64,000 bases of DNA from Thermococcus piezophilus (GTDB lineage Archaea > Methanobacteriota_B > Thermococci > Thermococcales > Thermococcaceae): contig NZ_CP015520.1 in assembly GCF_001647085.1 (NCBI RefSeq), positions 1,818,219 through 1,882,218 of the forward strand, in the 5' to 3' direction. This document shows positions 36,517 to 46,487 of this stretch, piece after piece. Numbering within the stretch: position 1 is the stretch's first letter; each line of letters begins with the position of its first letter. The notes below the pieces were generated by a model. It was not told the DNA's origin. It made no database searches and saw nothing but the letters and a program-made list of their open reading frames with translations. The position numbers and the translations under genes were made by a program.

Positions 36517-37728
36517 ATGCTCCATCACGTTAAGCTTATCTACGCCACGAAAAGTCGGAAGCTGGTTGGCAAAAAAATTGTCCTAGCTATCCCCGGGAGT
36601 ATAGCAGCCGTTGAGTGTGTAAAGCTGGCCAGAGAGCTTATTAGGCATGGCGCGGAAGTTCACGCGGTCATGAGCGAAAGCGCGACGAAGATAGTCCACC
36701 CCTACGCTATGGAGTTCGCAACAGGAAACCCGGTCGTTACTGAAATCACTGGTTTCATAGAGCACGTGGAGCTGGCGGGGGACCACGAGAACAAGGCCGA
36801 CCTGATTTTAGTCTGCCCAGCGACGGCAAACACTATCTCGAAGATAGCCTCCGGGATCGACGATACACCCGTTACGACAGTTGTAACGACAGCCTTTGCC
36901 CACACGTCCATAATGATTGCCCCTGCGATGCATTCGAGCATGTACGACCACCCGATAGTCACAGAGAACATAGAGAAGCTCAAAAAGCTGGGCGTCGAGT
37001 TCATAGGGCCGAGGTTCGAGGAGGGAAAGGCCAAGGTAGCGAGCATCGACGAGATAGTATACCGCGTCATCAAAAAGCTCCATACAAAAGATTTGGCCAG
37101 AAAGCGCGTTCTTGTAACCGCTGGAGCGACAAGGGAGTACATAGATCCGATACGCTACATAACCAACTCAAGCAGCGGAAAAATGGGAGTTGCCATGGCT
37201 GAGGAGGCAGACCTCAGAGGGGCAGAGGTGACACTGATAAGGACCAAGGGAAGCGTGCCGAGCTTTGTCGAGAACCAAATCGAAGTAGAGACCGTGGAGG
37301 AGATGCTAGAGGCGATAGAGAACGAGCTGAAGGCCAAGAAATACGACTTCGTGGTTTTAGCAGCGGCGGTGAGCGACTTCCGCATTAAGAACAAGGCAGA
37401 TGTCAAGATAAAGAGCGAGAAGCCGGTAACCCTCGAACTCGAACCGACTCCCAAGTTAATCGACCGCGTTAAAGAGCTCCAGCCCGATGTTTTCCTCGTT
37501 GGTTTCAAGGCAGAGACCGGCTTGAGTGAAGAAGAACTCGTAAGCGCCGCCAGAAAGCAGATAGAGAGGGTCAAAAGCGACGTGGTAGTTGCCAACACAC
37601 TCAAGGCCTTCGGCAGCGAAGAGAACGAGGTCATCCTCGTAACGGCTGATGCCGTCAAGAAACTGCCTAGGATGGACAAGCGCGCCTTGGCAGAGAGGCT
37701 GTGGGACGGGATTCTTTTGATGGTTTAG
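36517..37728 (+). CDS. coaBC: bifunctional phosphopantothenoylcysteine decarboxylase / phosphopantothenate-cysteine ligase
   Basis: This enzyme carries out two steps of coenzyme A synthesis. The N-terminal flavoprotein CoaC domain has AIPGSIAAVECVKLA, VCPATANTISKIASG and the APAMHSSMYDHP loop. The C-terminal CoaB domain has TAGATREYIDPIRYI, TNSSSGKMGVAMAE, VLAAAVSDFR and VGFKAETG. Total 403 residues. The start chosen is ATG 36517 (MLHHVKLIYA) behind GGTGAC; GTG 36505 and 36508 are alternatives. Confidence 0.93.
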   Translation: MLHHVKLIYATKSRKLVGKKIVLAIPGSIAAVECVKLARELIRHGAEVHAVMSESATKIVHPYAMEFATGNPVVTEITGFIEHVELAGDHENKADLILVCPATANTISKIASGIDDTPVTTVVTTAFAHTSIMIAPAMHSSMYDHPIVTENIEKLKKLGVEFIGPRFEEGKAKVASIDEIVYRVIKKLHTKDLARKRVLVTAGATREYIDPIRYITNSSSGKMGVAMAEEADLRGAEVTLIRTKGSVPSFVENQIEVETVEEMLEAIENELKAKKYDFVVLAAAVSDFRIKNKADVKIKSEKPVTLELEPTPKLIDRVKELQPDVFLVGFKAETGLSEEELVSAARKQIERVKSDVVVANTLKAFGSEENEVILVTADAVKKLPRMDKRALAERLWDGILLMV

Positions 37729-37819
37729 TTCTTTTACTTCTACCCATTTCTTGAGAAAAAATTCATCCAAGCCCCAAAAACCTCATAAAGACTCACTCCA
37801 ACCGCTCTTGGTGGTTCTC

Positions 37820-38500
37820 ATGAAAAGGATAGGTATAATAGGCGGAATGACGCCGGAATCGACCTGCTACTACTACCGCAAATATATCGAGATAAGCCGC
37901 GAGAAATTTGAAAAGCACATCTACCCTGAGCTGATTATATATTCCATAAACTTCCGGAGGTTCTTCGAGAACCCTGAAGGTTGGGAGGGAAGGAAGAAGA
38001 TCCTAATAAACGCCGCCAAAGCCCTCGAGAGGGCAGGGGCGGAGATAATAGTGATGTCCGCAAACACTCCCCACAAAGTCTTCCCCGATGTTCAGAAAGA
38101 AGTAAACGTCCCAATGGTGAGCATAATAGAGGCAGTTGCTGAAGAAATCAAGAGGAGAAGGATAAAGCGCGTTCTCCTCCTCGGAACTAAAACAACCATG
38201 AGCTCCGGCTTCTACGTCAACGCGCTCCGCGAGGAGGGCTTTGAAGTAGTGGTTCCAAGCGAGGAGGAGCAGGAGCGGCTCAACTCGATAATTTTCAACG
38301 AGCTGGCCTTCGAGAACTTCAGGAACAAGCCCTGGATAGTCGAACTAATCGAGAGGTATGCGAGGGAAGAGAAAGTCGAAGGAGTAATCCTTGGCTGCAC
38401 GGAGCTTCCTCTAGCCATAAAGGCTGGAGACGTTAGCATTGAGGTCTTTGATACGGCGGAAATCCACATGAGGAAGCTCATAGAGCTGGCGAGCGAGTGA
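37820..38500 (+). CDS. aspartate/glutamate racemase family protein lacking the first catalytic cysteine
   Basis: The 226-residue protein starts at ATG 37820 (MKRIGIIGGMTPESTCYYY) after GGTGGTTCTC. The fold is the Asp/Glu racemase family (PF01177). Two-base racemases use Cys in an xCNT motif and in GCTE. Here the first motif is MSANTPH, with Ala in place of Cys, while the second, LGCTELPL, keeps Cys. Activity is therefore uncertain: it may be one-sided on a single enantiomer, use another residue, or not be a racemase. Confidence 0.8.
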   Translation: MKRIGIIGGMTPESTCYYYRKYIEISREKFEKHIYPELIIYSINFRRFFENPEGWEGRKKILINAAKALERAGAEIIVMSANTPHKVFPDVQKEVNVPMVSIIEAVAEEIKRRRIKRVLLLGTKTTMSSGFYVNALREEGFEVVVPSEEEQERLNSIIFNELAFENFRNKPWIVELIERYAREEKVEGVILGCTELPLAIKAGDVSIEVFDTAEIHMRKLIELASE

Positions 38501-38540
38501 TTTTTATACCCCTTTCCTATTCTTCACCGAGGGGAAGAAG

Positions 38541-38831
38541 ATGGAGCTTCGCGAGTTCCAGGAAATGATAAGGGAGATTTACTTTCATAAGGACTCGAAG
38601 CGCGGAGTGGATAAAACGTTCCTCTGGTTCGTGGAAGAGATTGGCGAGTTAGCAGAGGCGATAAGGAAGAATGACATGGAGGCAATGGAGGAGGAGTTCG
38701 CCGACGTCTTGGCGTGGCTCTCCAGCCTGGCCAACCTCATCGGAATGGACCTCGAGGAAGCAGCCAAAAAGAAATACCCCGGCGTCTGCCCCTACTGCGG
38801 CAACAGTCCCTGCACCTGCGAAGAGAAGTGA
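38541..38831 (+). CDS. MazG-like nucleotide pyrophosphohydrolase
   Basis: The 96-residue protein has the all-alpha NTP-pyrophosphatase motif: FVEEIGELAEAI (EExxE) and EEFADVLAW (ExxD). It likely hydrolyses non-canonical or excess NTPs. An unusual C-terminal tail, YPGVCPYCGNSPCTCEEK, holds four cysteines that could bind zinc. Start ATG 38541 behind GGGGAAGAAG. A single-gene unit. Confidence 0.85.
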   Translation: MELREFQEMIREIYFHKDSKRGVDKTFLWFVEEIGELAEAIRKNDMEAMEEEFADVLAWLSSLANLIGMDLEEAAKKKYPGVCPYCGNSPCTCEEK

Positions 38832-38964
38832 ACGACATATTCCTCTCTCCGGTTCTGCCTTCCAGATGTGGAAGATTGCAGCCTCTTTTTCGACCATCAT
38901 CTGAGCGAAAAGATTTTTATACTCCTGAACACACCATTCTATGCAGTAAGCTGAGGTGATGTGC

Positions 38965-40386
38965 ATGCATGAACTCGTTGAGTTCGCCGTTGAAAAGGCT
39001 TTAGAGCTTGGGGCGAGCTATGCCGAGGCTCGCTTTGAGGAGAAGAACGGCACTTCTCTGACCATGAAGAATGGCAATCCAGAAGGCCTCGAGGTTATCT
39101 CCGACAGGGGAATTGGCGTGAGGGTTCTGGTCAATGGGGGCATGGGTTTTGCCTCGACGAACGTCCTCACCAGGGAAAGCGTTGCTGAAGCTGTTAAAAA
39201 GGCGGTCAAACTCGCTAAAGCAGCTGCGAAGGTAAGGAATGAGCCTATTCGCTTTAGCGATGAGGACTTCCACAAGGTTTACTACGAGGTCAGGATGAGG
39301 AAGGACTTCCGGGAAGTCTCAGTGGAGGAAAAGCTTGAGCTCCTCAAGAAGGTTGAAGAGGACGTTCTCGACACGGGCATCAACGTGCCCATGAGGTACC
39401 TGGGCTACTCGGACTACGTCTGGCACAAGATATTCGCCAACAGTGAGGGGGCGCTGGTTGAAAGCGTTATCCCAAAGGTCTCGATAATGTATAACCTTGT
39501 CGTCCTCGAGAACGGCCAGATGGAGCAGGCTCCATTCATCCAGAGGGCTTTCTCTGGCGGCTTAGAGCTCATAGAGAAAGATGAGCCCTGGAAGTGGGCA
39601 GTGAAGGACGTTCAGGCCCTGAAGAAGCTCATAGGTGAGGGGCAGAAGCCGCCCGAAGGAAAAGTAGATGTGGTCGTAAGCCCCGAGGTCGCTGGAATAG
39701 CTGTTCACGAGAGCGTTGGACACCCATATGAGGCGGATAGAATATTCGGCAGGGAGGCGGCGCAGGCCGGTGAAAGCTTCGTAAAGCCAGAGATGCTTGG
39801 CGAGAGAATTGGAAGCGAAGTTGTCACAGTCATAGAGGATCCAACGATACCCAACAGCTGGGGCTTCTACCTCTACGACGACGAAGGCGTTAAGGCAAGG
39901 CCGCGCTACCTCATCAAAGACGGAATAATCACCGAGTTCCTCACCAACAGGGAGTATGCCGCAAAGCTCGGGCGGAGGTCGAACGCAGCGGCGAGGGCCA
40001 TAAACTACAACCGCGAGCCGATAGTGAGGATGGCGAACACATACCTCGCGCCGGGCGACTACAGCTTCGAGGAGCTGATTGAGGACATAAAGCTCGGTGT
40101 CTACATGGTCTCCTTCAACGAGTGGAACATAGACGACAGGCGCTACCAGCAGCGCTATATCGGCAGAGAGGCTTATCTCATCGAGAACGGCGAGATTAAG
40201 CACCCCGTGAGGAGACCGATTCTGGAGATAACCACCAAGGCACTGTGGAGCAGCGTCGATGCCGTTGGCAAAGAGGTCGAGTACTTCCCAGGAACCTGTG
40301 GCAAGGGCGAGCCTGGCCAGGGCGTTCCGGTCTGGATGGGAGGTGCCCACGCGAGGCTCAGGGGAATACCGCTGAGGAGGCCGTGA
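38965..40386 (+). CDS. tldD: metalloprotease TldD
   Basis: TldD is the catalytic subunit of the TldD/TldE protease, which degrades unfolded peptides through a narrow pore. The metal motif HESVGHPYEAD (HExxxH, His248/His253) is intact, and so is the later FPGTCGKGEPGQ region with conserved Cys. Start ATG 38965 (MHELVEFAVEK) after GAGGTGAT, giving 473 residues. It is 10 bases upstream of tldE, its usual partner. A promoter (AAAAGATTTTTATACTCC) lies near 38908-38925. Confidence 0.92.
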   Translation: MHELVEFAVEKALELGASYAEARFEEKNGTSLTMKNGNPEGLEVISDRGIGVRVLVNGGMGFASTNVLTRESVAEAVKKAVKLAKAAAKVRNEPIRFSDEDFHKVYYEVRMRKDFREVSVEEKLELLKKVEEDVLDTGINVPMRYLGYSDYVWHKIFANSEGALVESVIPKVSIMYNLVVLENGQMEQAPFIQRAFSGGLELIEKDEPWKWAVKDVQALKKLIGEGQKPPEGKVDVVVSPEVAGIAVHESVGHPYEADRIFGREAAQAGESFVKPEMLGERIGSEVVTVIEDPTIPNSWGFYLYDDEGVKARPRYLIKDGIITEFLTNREYAAKLGRRSNAAARAINYNREPIVRMANTYLAPGDYSFEELIEDIKLGVYMVSFNEWNIDDRRYQQRYIGREAYLIENGEIKHPVRRPILEITTKALWSSVDAVGKEVEYFPGTCGKGEPGQGVPVWMGGAHARLRGIPLRRP

Positions 40387-40396
40387 GGTGGTGGAG

Positions 40397-41719
40397 ATGT
40401 TTGACGTTAACGAATTCATCCTTAAGAAGGCCAAAGAGCTTGGCTTCGGCGATGTTGTCGTCCTCGGCTACGAGATGGACAGACGCCAGGTGCGCTTCGC
40501 CAACAACGAGATAACCGTCGCCAAGAACTGGCACGAGAGGAAGGTGGAGATCTTCGTCGAGCTTGAGAAGAGGGTCGCAGGAACGAGCATCACCGAGCTG
40601 AGCGGGGAGAACATCGAGAGGACGCTCAAGGCCCTACTCTCGACTTTAAAGAACATGTCTCCAAAGGAGGACTACTACAGCATCGCCGAGGGACCCTTCA
40701 AATACAGGGATATACCAGAGACCTTTGATAAGGCCATAGTCGAGCTCGATGAGCCGAACGAGTACGTTGAGACCGCCATAAACGCGGCCCTCGAGGAGGG
40801 GGCTAAGCGTGTCGCCGGTGTTCTTTACACTGACCACAACAGGCTTTATCTAACCACGAGCAACAGCGTCGAGGCCTTTGACGAGGGAACGGGAATAGAG
40901 ATAAGCGTTAGAGCCTTCATCGGCGACCTTGAGAGCGGCCACGGAACTAACTCAGTGAGGATCCTCAAGAAGTTCGATCCCGAAAGTGCGGGAAGAAAGG
41001 CAGGCGAGATAGCTAAGATAGCACAGAAACCGGAGCAGGGGCCTGAGGGTAAGTTCGATGTTATCTTTGATCCGTTAGCCTTTGCCAACCTTCTCAGCTA
41101 TATGAGCTTCATGACGTCGGCCTTCGCTGCCGAGGCGGGCTTCTCCTTCCTCGTTGGCAAGCTCGGGCAGAAGGTAGCAAACGAGAACGTTACCATCAAA
41201 GATGTTGGCAACATACCCAACGCCTACGGCACCAGAAAGTTCGATGACGAGGGCGTTCCGACGAGGGAAACCACCATAATTGAAAGAGGCACCTTCAAGA
41301 CATTCCTCCTCAACACCAGCCTAGCTAAGAAGTACAGAACCGAGACCACAGCCAACGCGGGTTTGACGATGCCCCACGCCTGGAACATACTCCTTGAGCC
41401 TGGCGACTACTCAAAGGACGAGCTCTTCGAGGACGTCAGAAGGGGCATCTACATCACCAACGTCTGGTACACGCGCTTCCAGAACTACGTCAAGGGCGAC
41501 TTCTCGACCATACCTCGCGACGGAATCTTCCTCGTCGAGAGGGGCGAGCTGAAGCCCATAAGGAACATCCGCGTGAGCGACAACTTCCAGAGAATTCTGG
41601 AGAACATCACCGCCCTTGGAAAGCAGCTACACCACATCCACTGGTGGGAGGTCAGGACGCCGGTCTTCACCCCATACGTGCTCGTAAAGGACGTGGGAAT
41701 AACAAGGGCGACGATGTAA
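40397..41719 (+). CDS. tldE: TldE/PmbA, non-catalytic partner of TldD
   Basis: This paralogue of TldD lacks the HExxxH site, as expected for the E subunit. In the matching region it reads FDPLAFANLLSYMSFMTS. Shared fold features are TRFQNYVKGDFSTIPRDG and a C-terminal strand block ending GITRATM. The start chosen is ATG 40397 (MFDVNEFILKKAK) after AGGTGGTGGAG, giving 440 residues. TldD and TldE form a heterodimer. Confidence 0.92.
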   Translation: MFDVNEFILKKAKELGFGDVVVLGYEMDRRQVRFANNEITVAKNWHERKVEIFVELEKRVAGTSITELSGENIERTLKALLSTLKNMSPKEDYYSIAEGPFKYRDIPETFDKAIVELDEPNEYVETAINAALEEGAKRVAGVLYTDHNRLYLTTSNSVEAFDEGTGIEISVRAFIGDLESGHGTNSVRILKKFDPESAGRKAGEIAKIAQKPEQGPEGKFDVIFDPLAFANLLSYMSFMTSAFAAEAGFSFLVGKLGQKVANENVTIKDVGNIPNAYGTRKFDDEGVPTRETTIIERGTFKTFLLNTSLAKKYRTETTANAGLTMPHAWNILLEPGDYSKDELFEDVRRGIYITNVWYTRFQNYVKGDFSTIPRDGIFLVERGELKPIRNIRVSDNFQRILENITALGKQLHHIHWWEVRTPVFTPYVLVKDVGITRATM

Positions 41720-41739
41720 GGTCTTTTCTCTTTCCCCTT

Positions 41740-41956
41740 TCCGCAATTTAATCCACCATCTTAACCGGATGACAATCATTAGGATCGCGAGCAGCGTCAT
41801 CAAAAGTGGCCCTTCCACGGTCTTGTTCATGTAACTCCCGATGTAAACTCCAGGAACGCTCGTGGTGGCCATCAGCACTCCAATTTTAGAAGCCACATCC
41901 CCTTTCTCAGGCATCATGAACCCTATGACCGCGTTATTCCTATGGCAACCAGCCAA
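41740..41956 (-). pseudogene. fragment of a TauE/SafE-type membrane permease
   Basis: About 60 codons encode two hydrophobic segments: MPEKGDVASKIGVLMATTSVP, then VYIGSYMNKTVEGPLLMTLL and AILMIVIRLRWWI. The pattern resembles the C-terminal part of TauE/SafE sulfite-exporter-like permeases. No N-terminal part is present upstream, where the MFS promoter begins, so this is a remnant. The frame after RWWI runs on into tldE antisense without meaning. Confidence 0.4.
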
Positions 41957-42067
41957 GATGAAGTATGAACGACTTTGGGGGTTTCAGTCGGCAAACACTT
42001 AAAAGTACTGTTTCTCTTTCCTTAATAATCTGAAAGGGTCCCGAATACACCGTAGTGGTGGTGAAAA

Positions 42068-43350
42068 ATGGAAGTAATAGAAAATTCAGAGCTTAAAACC
42101 TTCCATTACAAGCTTCTGGCCGTGCTTGGAGCGATATGGGCATTTGTTGCAGTGAACACCATAGCCGCGAGCCTGATCATACCCCTACTGAAAGAGGAAC
42201 CCGCTTTCCAAGGTAGCCTCCCCAAACTCGGTTCGCTCGGCTCGGCGGCCCTCTTTGGAATGCTCTTCGGAGCGTGGCTTTTCGGAATCCTCTCGGATCA
42301 CATAGGGAGGAAAAAGACCTTGACCCTGACCGTCGTCACATTCTCACTCGGATCCATAGCAAGCTCCTTCGCCGGGAGCCTTAACCAGCTGATACTTCTC
42401 AGGTTTATCGTCGGCTGGGACTTGGAGGTTCCCTGCCCGTTGCCAGCTCGTACTTCGCCGAATTCATGCCGAAGTCCATGAGAGGAGCAATGATTTCCAT
42501 CTTGGAGAGCTCCTGGGCAATAGGAACCATAATCATCGGAGTGGTGGCCCTCCTTGTGATGGCAGACTGGAGGAATATCCTGCTATTCGGCGGATCAATC
42601 CTGATTATCCTGCCGCTCTTTCTGACACTCCCAGAGTCTCCGAGGTTCTTACTCGTTAAAGGTAGGGTCTCCGAGGCGAAGGAGACACTGAAGATAATCT
42701 TCGGCGTTGATGTAAAGCTTCAGAAACCCCCGGAGGAACACAAGAAAGCATCCATAGCAGACCTCTGGAAGAAGTACTCACGGAGGACACTAATGCTGAG
42801 CATAGCATGGTTCAGCATAGCGTTTGCCTACTACGGCTTCTTCATATGGCTTCCGAAGTTTTTCTCCTCAACGCTTGGAATAACCGTCTTCAAGAGCTTC
42901 CAGTACTTCATCATAACTGCAGTTGCCCAGTTGCCTGGATACTGGAGTGCTGCCTATCTGATTGAGCACGTTGGGAGGAAGAAAACGCTCTCTTCGTACC
43001 TGTTCCTCTCGGGGATTGCGGGTTTGATGTTCTACTTCGCGGCGAGCTCAGCCAACACATCCATGATACTTGCGAGCGCCATACTGTTCAGTTTCTTCAA
43101 TCTAGGTGCCTGGGGCGCCATCTACGCCTACACGCCCGAACTTTACCCGACCAGTGTAAGGGGAACTGGAACAGGGTGGGCAGGAGCAATGGCTAGGATA
43201 GGCGGTGGGATAGCCCCAATAGTTGCAGGAAGAATCATGGAACTCAGCGACACTGCGCTGGCGGTTCTGACTATAGCAGTGATCTCTATAATAGGTGCCC
43301 TCGACGTTCTGGCCCTTGGAGATGAGACTATGGGGAAGGAGCTGGCCTGA
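42068..43350 (+). pseudogene. MFS transporter (sugar-porter-like), one frameshift
   Basis: Two frames make one twelve-helix MFS protein of about 427 residues. The first ends correctly through SDHIGRKKTL and LRFIVG. A one-base loss near 42418 shifts the frame; the second resumes at GLGGSLPVASSYFAEFMPKS and continues through LPESPRFL, EHVGRKKTL and TPELYPTSVRGTG to a normal C-terminus. These are the usual sugar/organic-ion porter motifs. Everything except one base is intact, so this may be a recent inactivation or a sequencing error. Start ATG 42068 after GGTGGTGAAAA. Confidence 0.75.
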
Positions 43351-43448
43351 TACTGTTTCTATTTTCTATTCATTATCATACTTACCGCTTTATAAAAATT
43401 TATACGATATCTACCTGAAGATTTACAAATAACTTCAGAGGTGATTAT

Positions 43449-44595
43449 TTGAAGAGAGCTATTAGTGTTTTGTTAATAGTAGGTTTTCTTTGGATATATT
43501 ATCGGAAACTTCGTAGTAGCAACCTCCCAAAGCAGTGTCCCCACTGGATGCTGGGAAATTTATAAACATGATATTGATGATTATGTATGGGACAACGGAG
43601 AGGGGTACTGGGCAGGAGTCAGAGGATATGTCTTGGTTTATGATGGAAGGTGCAACTATCGAAACCAACACAGTAGAACACGTTTCCGCAGTGTCTTGGA
43701 GTATGGGAACAAAAATTATCGAAGGTCCCTACAAGGTCCACACATCAAAGATTGCATACACAAAATTCGAATATCAGAGAGTCACCGGAGAAGGAAATCA
43801 TGGACTACTTGAGTAACGATTCCCCCTGGAAAAAAGACAGTTCCCCTTTTATAATCGGAGACTGCACGAGGATTTTCCTGCAGTTTGAGGTTCTTGAGGT
43901 CTGTGGAGGTGAAGCGCTCATCAATGTTAGCATAACTTTCATAAACGCCACGATTGAGGGCAACCACCTGTGCGAATAATTCCCAACCTGACGATATGGA
44001 AGGTGTTAAACCCAAACCTGACCAGTATGACCTACTCTGAGAACGGAACCCTCATAGGGAAGGCCACCTTCTTCATAGATCCCTCCACCCCTCCCAAGCC
44101 CGGAGAACTCTGTCGATGCTGAACACACCCAGCGCCATCAGCTCTGGGGAATGGCTGAACGACCCCGCGATTATGACTCTCGTGAGGAAGTCATAGGTGT
44201 ACTCCTCTCTTCCTCCCCCGGACATCGACCAGTCCCTGCCCGCATCGCTGAAGTAGAACCTTCATGTGGTGATATCTATGCGCGGGGCCTGAAGGGCTGG
44301 TAGTACGTCAGAACAGTGTCATTGCCGTAGGCGCTGTAGGTGACATTCCTCATGGAGATGTTGATCTCTCTGGAAAGGCCCCGCAGGTTGAACAGGCCTG
44401 GACCGCAAGATTCGCGGAAAATCGAGCGAAGGAATCTGGCCGGACGGCATCAAGCTGTACGACACGAACATTGAGTTTCCAAACGAAAATGAAAGCTTCT
44501 TCCCCGATACTCCATGGAAGTACTACATGCACTTCTGGGCCCTGACACTTCTGGTGTCCATAGGGGTAAAGTTGTGGAAGGATGGGCATGCTTAA
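43449..44595 (+). pseudogene. secreted, C-terminally anchored protein, heavily frameshifted
   Basis: The start is TTG 43449 after GAGGTGAT, followed by a signal-like segment (MKRAISVLLIVGFL). Frame changes are needed near 43490, 43630, 43800 and 43975. Recovered pieces include TGCWEIYKHDIDDYVWDNG, ETNTVEHVSAVSWSMG, DYLSNDSPWKKDSSPFI and NLTIWKVLNPNLTSMTYSE. The stretch 44110-44400 holds further stops. The end (WPDGIKLYDTNIEFPNENE, then WALTLLVSIGVKLW) is a C-terminal membrane anchor. The family is not recognised. It opens a decayed exporter cluster. Confidence 0.5.
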
Positions 44596-45361
44596 AACCC
44601 AGATGAAATGGGAGCTAAACGACCCTCTGAGGCTCACCGTTTTCCTGTTCGGGTTTTTGATGGCCGGACTCGCGTTCATGAGAGATGTTTTTGGGATGGG
44701 TGCAGCCAGAATACTCAGTCCGTTCAGCCCCGAATCAGCGTCATACTACGCTACAACCATTCCAAAGCTCGCCCTCCCGACTATCTCGCAGGAAGCCTAC
44801 AGCGTCCTGGCTTTCGTCTCGGTAATGCTTTCAAGCCTTTCAATAAGGGGAGAGATTGATTCCCTCGCTGCCCTCACCGTTTACTCCCTTCAGATGAGGA
44901 AGTGGAAGCTCTTCATTGTAAAGTTCGCTTCGACCTTCTTTCTGGCGCTCATCTCGTTCGTGCTCCCTTATTTTCTGGCCCTTGGATACACCCTCTCCGG
45001 CTCCCCTTCCCTCCTCGCCGGAATCCTAGGAAAGGGGATCTGGATCAACGTTCTCACGTTCTTTCTGATGGCTGTCTTTTACACGGTCTCGGTCTCGCTT
45101 TTCGTGGCAGTGCTGTCCCCGAATTCGTTCGCCGCAATACTAGGGGGGCTGGCAGTACTGTACGTCCCCTTTATCCTTGAAATATCGAACCTCCCGCCCC
45201 TCAGCATCTCCAGCGCCATGTCCTCATATCTAACGGCAGCGGCGTATAGGATGAGATACGCCGGCAGTCCCTACGTGGGCGTCATCCAGGTTGGGTTTTT
45301 TGTCCCGTCGGCACTGCTGGCCGCTTCAACAGTCCTCAGCGAAAGGAGGGACGCGAGATGA
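44588..45361 (+). CDS. ABC-2-type permease, membrane component of an exporter
   Basis: The 257-residue protein has about six hydrophobic helices (residues 12-28, 80-95, 118-140, 150-180, 185-205, 235-250). This is the layout of an ABC-2 permease lacking its own ATPase. Start ATG 44588 after GGAAGG; ATG 44582 is possible. It overlaps the next gene by four bases and the partner ATPase is encoded at 45803. It is the only open gene in a cluster whose other members are all broken, so it probably no longer works. Confidence 0.7.
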   Translation: MLKTQMKWELNDPLRLTVFLFGFLMAGLAFMRDVFGMGAARILSPFSPESASYYATTIPKLALPTISQEAYSVLAFVSVMLSSLSIRGEIDSLAALTVYSLQMRKWKLFIVKFASTFFLALISFVLPYFLALGYTLSGSPSLLAGILGKGIWINVLTFFLMAVFYTVSVSLFVAVLSPNSFAAILGGLAVLYVPFILEISNLPPLSISSAMSSYLTAAAYRMRYAGSPYVGVIQVGFFVPSALLAASTVLSERRDAR

Positions 45362-45806
45362 ATAGATTCACGGTGTTTTTCCTGCTTGCGCTCTTTCTCT
45401 TCACGGTTAGCTCGCTGCTCCTTCCCCACTACCAATCGGTGAATCCAACTGCGTACGGCTTCTTCAGCGGGGATGGCTCGTCCGTGTCGGTCTTTGTCCC
45501 CACTGCCAGGAGGGTCGCGGTTAGCGTTGTGACGGACGGTAAGGAGGAATACAGCATCCTGCTCTTTGATGGGGTGAGGGAAAAATTCCTCGCAAACCTC
45601 CCCGCGATGGGAAACATGTACAGGGAAATCGAACTCCCGGATTCTGGGACTTACTACTTCGTCTACCACGGAAACAGCACGGCCCGGATCGCAATCAGAA
45701 CCGTGTGGCCTATCCATCGGAGCGTGTGCTGAGGGTTGAGTACATGGCCGGAGGAACGGCGGCCTTCCTTCTCGCCACTTTGATTGTGCTGGGAGTGAGA
45801 CGGTGA
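45358..45806 (+). pseudogene. small membrane-anchored surface protein, one frameshift
   Basis: An N-terminal hydrophobic segment (MNRFTVFFLLALFLFTVSS) is followed by a beta-rich domain (SVSVFVPTARRVAVSVV, YREIELPDSGTYYFVYHG). Near 45718 a one-base change leads to early stop; the alternative frame gives SERVLRVEYMAGGTAAFLLATL, a C-terminal membrane helix. It overlaps both neighbours. No family recognised; it resembles the other anchored proteins of this cluster in layout. Confidence 0.55.
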
Positions 45807-46476
45807 TCGTGAAAGCCAAGGAACTCACCAAGCGCTTTGGCAGCGTCGTCGCCCTCGATTCCATGGACCTCACGATTCCTAGGGCCTGACCGTCATAGTA
45901 GGTCCCAACGGCGGCGGGAAGTCAACATTCCTGAAAATTGCAACTGGGGCATACCTGTCCACCAGGGGGAGTATTGAGGTTCTGGGAAAAGACCCCTGGA
46001 GGGACGAGGGGATAAGAAGACGGTTGGGTGTCTCCTTCGATCCGCCGGCGCTTCCCCCGCTGAGAACCGGAAGGGAGTGGCTGGAGTACATATCAGAGGC
46101 CAGAGGAGGGGATGGACGGGATGTCCGGGAGGCTGCGGAGATGTTCGGGGCTGGGGAGTTTATAGACAAGAAGGTCAGGGAGTACTCCGCCGGAATGAGG
46201 AAGATGATCAGCCTAGCCCAGGCATTCGGGGGAAACCCCGAGCCGATTTTCCTTGATGAACCCCTCGCCAACCTCGACCTGGGAGGCATGAAGAATGTCA
46301 TTGATGTTATCAAGCGGGAGCATGAAGACGGCCTTAATCTCGTTGTAATCTCCCACATTTGGCACCCGTTTATTGGAATGGCAGACCCCACCGTCCTGAT
46401 AGCTGCGGGAAAGGTTCAGGCTTCAGGCCATCCAGAGGAAGTTCTTCCACTGCTTGAAGGGGCGTTCCCACTGTGA
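45803..46476 (+). pseudogene. ABC transporter ATPase of the decayed exporter, one frameshift
   Basis: The GTG start at 45803 overlaps the previous stop and reads MIVKAKELTKRFGSVVALDS. One base is missing near 45885, just before Walker A. The second frame contains IVGPNGGGKSTFLKI (Walker A), a degenerate signature EYSAGMRKMISLAQ, Walker B PIFLDEPLANLDL, and a switch ISHIWHP in place of the usual TTH. The partner permease is encoded at 44588. Confidence 0.7.
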
Positions 46477-46487
46477 GGTGGTGAATT

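Noticed and set aside
39562-40434. 290-codon open frame antisense to tldD
   Set aside because: It is a coding-strand shadow; TldD motifs are intact on the plus strand.
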